In this document: one piece after another, positions 41,501 through 53,500 of the stretch
Layout of the letters: every line of letters begins with the position of its first letter
How positions within the stretch are numbered: the stretch's first letter is position 1
Assembly: GCA_031769625.1 (NCBI GenBank)
Contig: JAUIMM010000169.1
Location: 11,156,001-11,220,000, forward strand
DNA from: Taudactylus pleione
Taxonomy: Eukaryota > Chordata > Amphibia > Anura > Myobatrachidae
Reading direction: 5' to 3'
Length of the DNA: 64,000 bases
Notes under the pieces: generated by a model
Seen by the model: only the letters and a program-made list of their open reading frames with translations
Database searches by the model: none
What the model was told of the DNA's origin: nothing
Position numbers and translations under genes: made by a program

Positions 41501-44500
41501 TTTGTAGTACTGGAATGTAAAATTGCCTGAAGAGATGAGTTTTCAGGGAATGCTTGAAGGTTTGGAGTGTAGAGGAAAGTCTCATTGTGTGTGGGAGGGA
41601 ATTCCACAGAGTGGGTGCAGCCCCAAAAAAGTCCTGTAACCGTGAATGAGAGCAAGAAATGCGTGTGGATGAGATGCAGATATTGAGGGGAATTCAATTG
41701 CAGGCGAAGGGTGCAAATTGCCGTTGCCATGGAGTTTAAACGCCGGCAACAGCAGCCCATTTCGCACCCTTCGCCAGGTCAGCCAAATGCCCGATTCGCT
41801 CAAAAGTGCTCACTACCCTATGGGGTAGTGAACAGTTTTGAGCGAGATCCCGCTGCCATAAAGTGCGGCAGCTGCCGTGCAGATTTGGCCGGGCGAATGT
41901 ATTTGCTCCTAATTGAATTCTCCTCATTGTGCAGAGCGGAGGGATGGGGTTGCAGTGATTGCAGTGAGTGGAAAAAATTGTGAGTCCCAGGGACCCCTCA
42001 CTTTAAAAAATTGGGGTCCTACACCACTTTTTCTGGGTCCCATTACATATTATGGGAGTTGAGGGCAGGCACCAGTTGGGACTGTGCTGGGGGGGTATAT
42101 AGCAGCTGGAGTAGAGGGGGTTGGGGTAGAGCTGTGGGAAAAGGCAGGGAGAAGTTGGGGTAGAGCTGCAGCTATAGGGGTGTAAGGGCAGGCAGGGCTG
42201 GGGGTAGGGAGGGGTAAGTGCAGACAGTTGATGCGACAGTGCTGGGGGGCATGGAGGGTACTAGGGGCAGGTTGTGTGAGGGGCAATGGTAGATAGCAGC
42301 TGGCGCAGTACTTGGGGGGGTATGGTGGGGGTTAGCGGCAAGCAGTACTTGGAGTAAGGAGGGGGCGAGGGTAGATAACAGCTGGGGCAGTACTGCGGGC
42401 AAGGAGAAGCTTAGGGCCAGGAAGTGCTGGGTGTAGGGAGTGGCCAGGGTAGATAGCAGCTAGGACAGTACTGGGGGGGCAAGGAGGGGGTTAGGGGCAG
42501 AGTTGGGTCAGGATAGCAGCTGGGGCAGCACTGGGGGTAGAGAGGGGGCAAGTGTAGATAGCACTATGGGCAGTGTGGGAGGCATATAGGGGAAAAGAGT
42601 TGTTAGTAGCTAGGGCAGTACTGGGGGCAAGGAAGAGGTTAGGGGCAAGCAATACTGGGTGCATGGAGTGGTAAGGGTAGATAACTAGGGCAGTACTGGG
42701 GGGCAAGGAGGGTATTAGGGGCAGGCAATAGTTAGGATAGCAGCTGGGGAAGAACTGAGGGTAGGGAGGGGGTAAAGATAGACTGCACATGGAGTAGTGT
42801 TTACCTCATTGCTTTTGCTGGGAGACCCTGGCCAGGTCACTGTTACAGCTTGTGTCCACCTTCCCTGCCTCCTGTGTGCAGAGCGCTCAGCTGGCTGAAG
42901 GAGCGCAGGCTGCCGGAGGGTCCCGACACCACCGACAATTCTGCTGCCCGATGGACACCACATGCACAGGCTGCAGGAGACGCCGCGCGCACAGGCTGGG
43001 GGGGGCGCCGCGCACACAAGCTGGGGGGACGCCGCGTACCCATTGGCTGGGGGAGACGCCGCATACCCATTGGCTGGGGGAGACGCCGTGCGCCTATTGG
43101 CTGGGAGAGACGCCCTGCGCCCATTGGCTAGGGGAGACGCTGCAGCGCAGCAATTGGCTGGGGGAGACGCTGCAGCGCAGCCATTGGCTACAGCAGCACA
43201 AACAGACCCAGCGGGTCCTACAGGACCCGATCAGTTTTTAAATCTGGGTCCCCAGTTTGCTGTAGCGCGTAAAAATGCACTATAGCGCGTATTTCGCGAA
43301 CCCTGGGTTGGGAGATATTTTGAGATAAGTAAAGAGATTTATATTGTGAGGAGAGTGTAGGCAGTTCTCTCAAGTAGTTTCAAGGGGCAAGGGAGCAGAG
43401 AGACGGTACAGTAATTTGAGAGAGAGTTTGGATCAGAATTTAGTTTTTTAAGAATAGGAGTAATCACTGCATACTTGAACAGTGATTGAAAGAGAATATC
43501 CACAATGCTCGTCTGTACCTCTTTATGGGGGCAATTCAATTCAGCGCGGTTGACTAGCCCCAGGTAGGAGTTCCCGGAGCTCCTGATGTGCAACCAGAAA
43601 TCTGACTTAAGAGCCGGCCACAATGCTATTTTCTGGCTTAACGCGGCACAAACAGCCTCGCGACGGGCACTTTAGTTGGACAGTGTAGGTTAGCGAGACT
43701 GAACGCCCAGCTTTAGGTGTGGTAATCAGCATTCTCCAACTTAAGTGGTTCTAGTTGGGCTTAACAGTGCGGTCAATTGAATAGCCTGGGAACTCCTTCT
43801 CGGCGCTAGTCACATTACACTGAATTGAATCGACTCTTTTGTCAGTAACTCATCTTCTTCAACTTCTGGTCAGCCATATATCCATGGGTGTTGACGCAAC
43901 TTTTGGTTTTAGACATCCCTAACTGAGGTACTCAGGTTTTCTGTTAAAACCTTTTAGACATGTCACCATTAAGGAAAGCTATTTTTAATGCATGGTGTCT
44001 CACTTTCATCATCTGTAAAGCTACCACAGCCACCAGGGTCCTTTATTGCATGCCAGCCTCGCTTGCTCATTAAGTAGTCAAAAACGGAGTGATTTTGATG
44101 CAGTAATCACAAACATTAGCACTCTGTAAACTACAATTCAGTTCTATCAAAGTGCTCTTTAAGTAGATAGTTCTTCATGCTACAAAGAGGCTTTAAGAAC
44201 ATGCATCTAACATTATGCCTGTTAAGAGAACGGACAAAGAGCCGGATTCAGACCCACTCGCGAGCGGCTGTCCGCTCGCAAGTGGGTCGATGGTCTGCAC
44301 TGCGCATGCGCACGACGGAGGGAGCTCCGTCGTGCGCATGCGCGAGACGCGACGAGCGAAGGACTTTCCTTCGCTCGTTGTGTCTGATCAAAGGGGGCGT
44401 GCTGTCGATGTTGATTGACAGCACGCCCCCTTTGGTTGGCGTGCCGGGGGCATGCCTCCCGAACGGAGGCGTTCCCAAGGGAACGCCTACCGTCAGAAGC

Positions 44501-47500
44501 CGGCCCCACTGACATCACTAGTGATGTTAGTGGGAGTGATTTTGGCTCTGATAGAGCCAAAATCACTCCGGGCCTTGCGGTTGAGAAACTCAACCGCAGG
44601 CTTCGGCTCGCAGTGGCGATGGTCAAGACCATCGCGACCATCATCCTGCACGCTCGTATATGCTGTGGGTGGTGACCCACAGCTATACGAGCATCCAGGA
44701 GGACGCTCCATAATTATGGAGGTGGGCCCTGATTCCGTCCGGCTCTGAATCAGGGCCAAAGTGCAATATTTTGTCTATGCGTTAACTTGCATGTTTCAAT
44801 GGCCATGTGAACATGCCCTTTTCTGCGCTGGGCACTAAGCAACAATATCATTTATTCACCATAATTAAAGATAAGAATGCTTGTAATAACTTAGCAGTGG
44901 ATTCAGAGGTCACAGAATTTCACAGATTATCAAGAAACCGCTGATTAGTGTACAAGATAGAGGTGCTCATTAATGCCTAGGGCCTTTCTAGCTTTCACGC
45001 TACAGTCCAAGAGTATTTCAAACATTTATACCATAAGAGCTAAAAACATATATGAAGAAACAATATTAAAAATGTTATTACACCTGCAGACTTTGAAGTT
45101 GGCTGTAAATCACTGGTTAACTAAACATACGCCTTAGTTACAGACTTAGTAATAATTTACATATACTAACACACAAAATTCATCCATTGGCTTAGAATAG
45201 AAAAGCAAAATACAAGAAAAAGAAAAAGGAAATTCTAGCAAAATAAACAAGAAGCCCAAATCATATTATATAATATTAACCCCAACACCACTATGGCATT
45301 TTTTTTAACACCTGCTCAGAAAACTACTGATATTAAAGTTAGAATCCCAAATGTAATAGCCTGCAATTTACACGCAACAGCAAAATATTGGCGATATAGC
45401 CGCTAGACAAAAGTGACAATTATTTTTAAGACAAGCCGGGTTAAAATATGTATACACAAATATTAGATTTGACAAAGTTTAAAAAGGGTAATAAAAAATT
45501 ACCTGTAATCCGACTGAATGATTGCCCAAATACTCCATGGGTCATTCCACACCAAATCAACACAGGGTTTCAACCAGATTGTAATGAAATTTGGTATATT
45601 AATTGATTCATTGGGTATGAAGATAAATTCAATTGAAGTTATATGCCTTTAAATCTGCCATTTTTTAACGAAAAGTTTGCTATTAACAGTTTTTTAAATT
45701 GCAGCTCACCTAATGGAGCTAGAGAGTTGGGCAAGAGGTCTCATTTTAAACCTTTTTATGGGCTGTCATGTGATATATAACTCAGCGGTATGTTTCAATA
45801 AATATAAAAAATGTAAAGTTTTTAAAATCAAAATTTAGATTTAGATTTTCTCAAAATGCCAGATTTTTATATTTTTTTAAAAAACGATCAAAAATTGTTC
45901 ATACTATTGTTAATAAATCCCCAAAGTTTTATTTTAGGATCATCTGCTACATGAGGTTTTCGCTCAGGACTGTTTGTTAAAATAATGAAAATGAGAACTA
46001 TCTAGGCCTGTTCTTTACTTTTAATGTATTTCCTTAAACAATCCCTTTGATATATATTATGTACAATGACACTGTATGTTAATACTAAAATATTTCAAAC
46101 TTTTATGGTAATTTTATGTCTTTCACATATTGTAAGAAAACTTACTACAGATCATTACCATTTGGTGCTGCTGCTCTGGATGGATGGTGCTACTTGATGA
46201 GTTGGAACTGGCTTAAGGTTTCATTTGTTTTTAGTATTTTCATTTCAGAAAGGGTGTACATTCGACCTGTTAGAGTTAACAGATTCACCTTACACAGAAT
46301 ATCTACCATAGGAATCCATAAAACATCTGGCTTCCCTTGGTATGAAAAAGATGGTGATGGACCAGCTGGATGGAGGAATGTCACTTACACTTAATCGATG
46401 TTGTCATCTTTCTCCCAGAATAAATGTGACCCACCATCTGTTGTCATAGACAGCAGTTACATACCCTCTATGGTCGCTATGGGACTATTGCAACAGTGCT
46501 GGTCGCTTAATCAGAGTGCAAGGTGCAGTGCAGCTGCTAAGTCATCATGGTTGTTTTGACTGTCCCGGCAGTGGTTGCAGGTAGCTGGGGGGTTATTGGG
46601 TTCCGGCAGTTACTGGGGCAATGCGCTACTGGGAAATAATTCCCAAGTGACTCTGCTGAGGGGTGAGAGGAGCATGTGCTGAGCTCTGATTGCAGGAACC
46701 CATCACATGCTCCTCTGACCTCTGGAGATCAGCAGCAGCCTCATGGGCTGTGCTTTCTCTTCTCTGCCTGGCAAGGTGACTGAGGCTTCTATTCTTCACT
46801 AATTAAAGCCCACCCAAACCTCACCTGTCCCTTACAGTGGTCCAGGGAAATGTGAAAAGTGGGTCTATTCAACATAATGGAGCATCTTTCCACATGCAGT
46901 ATCTTTCCACTTAAGTTTGCACGCCTGCATAAAAGTGGGAGCAGGTGCTGTCTGTAGAATCTCGTCTCCAAACACACCTGAAGTGGAACATGCATTGCTC
47001 TAATGAAGTGTACTGGAAAAAATATTGTTTTGTTGGTTTTCTCAGATGTGTAGTTCCTCAATAAATACAATTTTCATGAATCACTCAAAAATGAAAGTTC
47101 TTATAGCAAATGATCCCATCATGATTCCAAAATAAAATGTTGGGGAATTATTAACAATATTTTTTGAGAAGTTTTTCAAAAATATAAAAATAGCTTTTTT
47201 AGAAAATCAAAATTTTAATTTAAAAAATTTACATTTATTATTTTTGTTGAAACATACGGCTGTTTTATATATCATATGAAAGCCCATAAAGAGGTTTAAA
47301 ATGAGACCTTGCCCAACTCTCTAGCTCAATTAGGTGAGCTGCAAAAGCAATTTAAAAAACTGCTAAAAGCAAATTTTTCGTAAAAAAAAACTTCAAAACC
47401 AGTGTACTTATCAGCCTAAGATTGGGGGGTTTTCTTTACACCCATGGCAGAATTTATTATACAAAGTTTCACTGAATTTAGAGAATGTAAGGTAGAATTT

Positions 47501-50500
47501 TTTCAGAAATTGTGTTGATTTAATGCGGAACGACCCTTACATGTGCTCCAACGTGCTCAAATTTGTGTATTCATATATTATTAACTTCCTACTTTAAAAT
47601 AATCATTCACTATTTAACAACTAATGAGCTATATCTAATAAAGTACATTTCCTTTTTCAAAACAGATATTTAACTCTTAGTATATAAATCCTCCCCACAG
47701 GGCTAATTATATTGGTTGACATCTCAGGTCTAACTTCCAGTCATGACCCCTTTTCACTCAAAGCAGCAGATAATATACCTTTTCCTGTTGTTCTTCTCGT
47801 TATTTGTTTACGTTCAACCAAATAACCCATATTGTCTTTATATTTAAAACATTTTTTATATTATAATACTTTTAAGTTGGTCTACACTTATTATGACAGG
47901 GGTGGGCAATTATTTCAACTGGTGGGGCCACAGCACTTTTCAATATACATTCGAGGGCCACACACAAAATATATTGCAATGACAATACCTATTGTAAAAC
48001 ATACAGTAATATTTTTATAGTCTTTTTATTAAAACATTTTATAAGGAAAATAAACTGGGAAAATCAAAAGTGATACAATATAGAAAACATTAAATTTCTA
48101 TACAGGAGAACTAGGAACAGGAACGGATGAAGACTGCTCGTTCCCAGCGGGGGCAGCGGAGATGGGACGGCTCTTTTGTACACAGCATGGCGCTGGTATA
48201 AGTCCGGATACAACTGATGGCGTCTGTGGATGTAAGAACAGTGGGTGGGAGAGGCCTTCACATACAGTCGCATGGATATTTAGTATACACGGACGGACTC
48301 TCTCATTACCATAATGTAGTACGCAGGCAGCAGCTCTGTCAGAAGGAAAAGCAGCAGCGGATGTGTCGGACTCAAAATCAGCCCATATATATTTATGTAT
48401 TAGATTTTTGGCTCTAACCCCAAACACACCTGAATTTCATTCAAAAGCATGAAAACATCACGCTGCAAAGCCACAGAAAATCAGTAAGAAAAAAACAAAC
48501 AGCAGATACATAGAAACAAATACCATCCAGTATAATATTATAATGCTGCCTCATTGCTACCGTACTATTGCAGGGGAATTAACGGCCTATCTGGGTAAAA
48601 AGCTTCCAGATGCCTTTGCTTCGCGAGGATCTGTGTCTACCGGGGCAGTTAGATCATGCATACGAGAGGTGGGACGGGAGCGTGTGCAGTGCACCCTGCT
48701 GTCGACAGTTCAATCATCAGTGACACAGTCACACTGCAACTTATGGAGCTGTGACTGTGTCAACTGATGTTGGCACTGCAGTTCTCACTGGTGGCCGCGG
48801 TACATCCAAAATGCAATTACAAGCAGTGGGCGGGACGCTTGTGCGATGGTGAATGGCAGCGGGTCGGCCAGGATTGCCTTGGGGGCTGAATACAGCCCAC
48901 GGGCCATGTTTTGTCATCCCCTACATTATGATCTCCATATGACAGTTGTTACTTTACTTAATTTTTGTAATGATAACTCTAATACTGCTGGTTCACCGTT
49001 ATATATTAAGAAAAGCAATGTAATAACCAGTCAGCGCTAGTGTCATAAACTTAAAACAAAAAGATAAAGAGTACTTCCCTTAATTCTTTATCTTTAAATC
49101 ACAAGTGGTCTGTTTCGTTCCAAACGTGTAAATCATGTAAGACACAGGATCAAACACAAAACCATAGTGTAATAAGGTTAACACAATTTATTCCTTCTAA
49201 AATATAAAAATTCCGATCATATAACGTCAATATGCAAATTTTGCTATAGTGCATAGAATTCAGCTTGATGCTTTAACAGGTTATGTAATGGGAAATTACC
49301 AGATCTCCCTCATATAAAGGGCCCGTAGATGTTACACGTTGGAGGTCTCTGGAAACCTCATGGGGACACCTTTTTTCTGAGAAGAAAGTCTGGAATCCTT
49401 TTTTCAATCCCTCAGTACACCTAGTCACACTCCAACCAACGCGTTTCGAGAGGTTCACCTCTCTTCCCCGCCACTCCTTGTGGACCCGCAAATCGTGGCC
49501 TTTTGCGGGGCTTAGGGGCTGGGCTTAATGCCATTTACTGTCCAGCCCAGCCCCCGAACCTGTCCGCAGCATCTCCACTCTGGGCTTGCTCCCGGAGAGG
49601 AGAATTGTAAAGTCGGCAAGTATGACTCAGGACCCCACACAGTTCATATTTTCCACATCACCCAGCAGGTGCACAGGTGTTTTCATTACTCACTGGTCGA
49701 GCTAATTATTTCACTTGTGATTCTGCGAAACATGCACTGATTGGGGGCCTGAGGACCGAGTTTGAGAACCTGTGGTGTATTGGAAATCTTCCACAAAGTA
49801 TATGTGAGCTTATTACATAACAGCCGCAATGCCTGTCATAATCACAAGGATACTGTGATCATCACACCAGTGACCCTTAACATCAAGTCTTAGACAATCC
49901 CCACACAAGGCTGTATAGGGTCTCCAAATTGTCCTTCACAAGGAGGAGGGGCAGAGCGATGACCTGACAGACTCTGTACTACTTACAAAACCACTCAGCA
50001 GGACAGAGCAGACCATAACAGTTCCTCATATGCATACCATAAATCATATGCTGATTATCTGTTATTAATATTTATCTAAATGATATCCCCCTCCTTATCT
50101 ATATGCCATGCCACTCTACCATGTTATATATTAGTGTTACTTCCCCTCTTATTCCAGCCTTAACAAGCTGCATTATCTTTTAAATAATAAAAAGCGTTTG
50201 TAAAAGATAACAAAATGCTGTAATGTTATGGCTAAAGTGAGAGGCAGTAAAACAAGGAATTACATACATATCTTCCTGTGACCAGCACGTGTAGACCGCA
50301 CCTCTGTTATAGCTCACTCGCTAGATAAAGTCACTGAACAGGTTTAGTGGTATACTGGGGAGACAATATATTTTCCTTACCCATACTCTTTTCTATCACA
50401 TAATCCAAATGAAAATGTAAGCAGAAGACTATAAATGGTTATTTCTTTGCACGCAGTTAAAGCAGTCCCACAAATATACCACTAAATGTGTTTGGTGACT

Positions 50501-53500
50501 TCTAATGTGCATAATAATATAGATGGATTTATCCCTCACACTCTGCTAGGCCTCAGTACATTGGCACTGCCCCTACATCTTGTCACTCTGATACCAATAT
50601 AACATCTTCTAGGAAAACCTAAATAGTTAAGATTCCTGGAGACTGACGCTGTCAAAGTCGAATAAAAAACTCAGATATTTCTGCCAGTGAAAGAGCTCAT
50701 AGCATACAATAAGTGCAGGGTTTGGCCATTATTAGTAAACTGTTATCAATAACTCCAAGTAAGAAGCTGCAATCCCAAGGCCTAGAATATAAACAGTCAT
50801 ACAGAAATAGGAACATGCTCCAAACCAGGTTTCCGGCTCATTTTGCTTGTAATAAATAACCTACCATACAGCTGCCAAATAAGGTGGGGCGTCTACAATA
50901 ACGTCGTGCATGAAGTTGTGTGTTCAGTTTTCTTCTACAAAATGTTAATGCGAAATAATCTGCCTATTATAGAGAAGCTGCAGACATAACGCCCTCTAGT
51001 GGTCATGCTCTGCATTATCATGTAAAAAATTTGTTCTGAAACAGGGTGAAAACACATTTGTCACCAAATGGTAGTCAATATCAGTTCAAATTATGACTTT
51101 CCACTTTGAAGCCGCTTTTTTCTCATTGTGATTAGTTAAAAAAAAAAAAAAATGAATACAGACATAAAAATGAAATAAAAAAACAAACATGTTTATGAAT
51201 TTTCAAAAACACTATTGTGTACATCACCCTTTGGTAGTCAGTAGTAAGAGTCTAAAGAAATCCAATATATTGCACTACTGGTGCACATTTGGAAAGACAA
51301 GTGTCCGAATTACCTGACTCTCCAATGTCTCCAGTTTTCTTTTCCGGGTATGAAGAGCTTTGCTGGGAAAGGCCCAAAAATAATTAGAAGTTCCTATGCG
51401 CTCCGAGTCTACCATTGCATCGTCCACCAAGCTTTGCAGGATCTCCTTCACTGACATGGATGCTGTCAGAAATCATTACTGTATTAACAAAGATTACCCA
51501 CAACAAATGTCTCTAATGCAGGGTTAGGAGAGGACAGACAGGAAAACGCTGGGAAACATTTCAGCAATATGTACAGGGACCTCTCCAAGAGCTCTCTCCT
51601 GGTGCCACAGGGCCAGCTTGGTGACCTTCTGCAATAGAAGTGTAGTAAAGCTGCTCTTTAGGGGTTTACAACTCTTTTTGTAAAACAAAGTATAGGGAAC
51701 TGCTAAAATGTTGTTTCAGAGGAGAAATCCCCCTATGCCATATCTAATGAAGGAATACTTTCCTTTTTACATTAATAAATACAGGGTTGTGACCCCCTAA
51801 ACAGCAGCTGATTTGCAGATATATTTTTATTTTCCCAAACATTTTCTATGCAGGAATGAACCTAAACATATGTTAAAGACCGCAGTCAAGTATAAAAATA
51901 GAAAAAAGAAGAAAATATCCAGTATGTTTCCTTCAAATTTATACCAGGAACAGTATAGTTTCTATAACATTCTAACTGCAGGAAGGGAATGAAGTATTGT
52001 AGCATGACTGAGTCACAGCTCCCAGGAGCAAAACTACTCAAATCTTCTGCTTTTATTATTCTTCCCCCTCGCATCTCTAGCCTGCTATAAGTAAATAAAG
52101 AAACATAACTTTCAGCTGCCCCCTGGTCACCCATGGGATGTGTTACCGCTCCTGGTGTATTTGGGCCGGCCATGGGATGTGTTACCGCTCCTGGTGTATT
52201 TGGGCCTCCCATGGGATGTGTTACCGCTCCTAGTGTATTTGGGCCTCCCATGGGATGTGTTACCGCTCCTGGTGTATTTGGGCCTCCCATGGGATGTGTT
52301 ACCGCTCCTGGTGTATTTGGGCCTCCCATGGGATGTGTTACCGCTCCTGGTGTATTTGGGCCTCCCATGGGATGTGTTACTGCTCCTGGTGTATTTGGCC
52401 CTCCCATAGGATGTGTTACCGCTCCTGGTGTATTTGGGCCTCCCATGAGATGTGTTACCGCTCCTGGTGTATTTGGGCCTCCCATGGGATGTGTTACCAC
52501 TCATGGTGTATTTGGGCCTCCCATGGGATGTGTTACCGCTCCTGGTGTATTTGGGCCTCCCATGGGATGTGTTACCGCTCCTGGTGTATTTGGGCCTCCC
52601 ATGGGATGTGTTACCGCTCCTGGTGTATTTGGGCCTGCCATGGGATGTGTTACCGCTCCTGGTGTATTTGGCCCTCCCATGGGATGTGTTACTGCTCCTG
52701 GTGTATTTGGGCCTCCCATGGGATGTTACTGCTCCTTCTGTATTTGGGCCTGCCATGGGATGTGTTACTGCTCCTGGTGTATTTGGACATCCCATGGGAT
52801 GTGTTACTGCTCCTGGTGTATTTGGGCCTTCCAAGGGATGTTACTGCTCCTTTTGTATTTGGGCCTGCCATGGGATGTGTTACTGTTCCTGGTGTATTTG
52901 GGCCTCCCATGGGATGTGTTACTGTTCCTGGTGTATTTGGGCCTCCCATGGGGTGTGTTACAGGTATATTTACTAAACTGACGGTTTTTAGAAGTGGAGA
53001 TGTTGCCCATAGCAACCAAACAGATTCTACTTAACATTTATCAAGCACCTTTTAGAAGATAATAGCTAAAATATGATTGGCTGCTATGGGCAACATCTCC
53101 ACAACTAAAAACCTGCACTTTAGTAAATATACCCTTATTAGTGTCTGTAGCTATGACCATGCTATTAGAGAAAGCACATTGAAAGTAATGGATGGCTTAC
53201 ACATGTATCTACAAATGTGTGTAGCTAAAGGTGCCCATCCACTAGCAGATCAGGGAAAGACGGTACGATTACGACATTGTAATCGTACAGTCGTTCCCCT
53301 AGGTGGTGCAGTGCCTTCACTGAAGTATTGATCGTTCAGTGTAGGCACATCAATCATCCCCGAACAGGGCAAATCTATCATTATCGGCAGCTGGGCCTGC
53401 ATGTTGGGCCGATGTTTGATGTCGGAAACGACCAGCGTGAGCGCGCATCGCTGGTCGTTTCCGACATTTGGATGCACGATTTGCGGCCGATTACTGCGCG

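Larger units (their letters stand above)
41976..43310 (+). mobile_element. GC-rich repeat element with internal minisatellites
   Basis: This interrupts the L2 remnant. The left part (CCCAGGGACCCCTCACTTTA, then TGGGTCCCATTACATATTAT) matches the minus strand of 61800-62062. The right part (CAGCGGGTCCTACAGGACCC, GTAGCGCGTAAAAA, CTATAGCGCGTATTTCGCG) matches the minus strand of 58745-59000. It holds a G-rich array (42050-42790) and a 27-bp array (42960-43195). No coding frame with a recognisable motif is present. The class is unknown. Confidence 0.6.

Noticed and set aside
42050..43285. Proline/alanine-rich and GDA-rich frames on both strands
   Set aside because: They derive from the G-rich and 27-bp tandem arrays of the GC-rich element, with no domain motif.
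44177..44759. Several 90-150-codon frames on both strands
   Set aside because: GC-rich inverted repeats of the serial-hairpin MITE lack stops by composition, and the two strands give similar frames because of the hairpins.
46116..46394. 92-codon frame as a transposase remnant
   Set aside because: No DDE, zinc-finger or helix-turn-helix motif could be recognised. It is kept only as a note inside the long-TIR element.
52133..52981. 282-codon open frame with 13-residue repeats as a protein gene
   Set aside because: It exists only because a 39-bp minisatellite lacks stops. Equivalent frames are open on both strands and there is no unique domain or start context.
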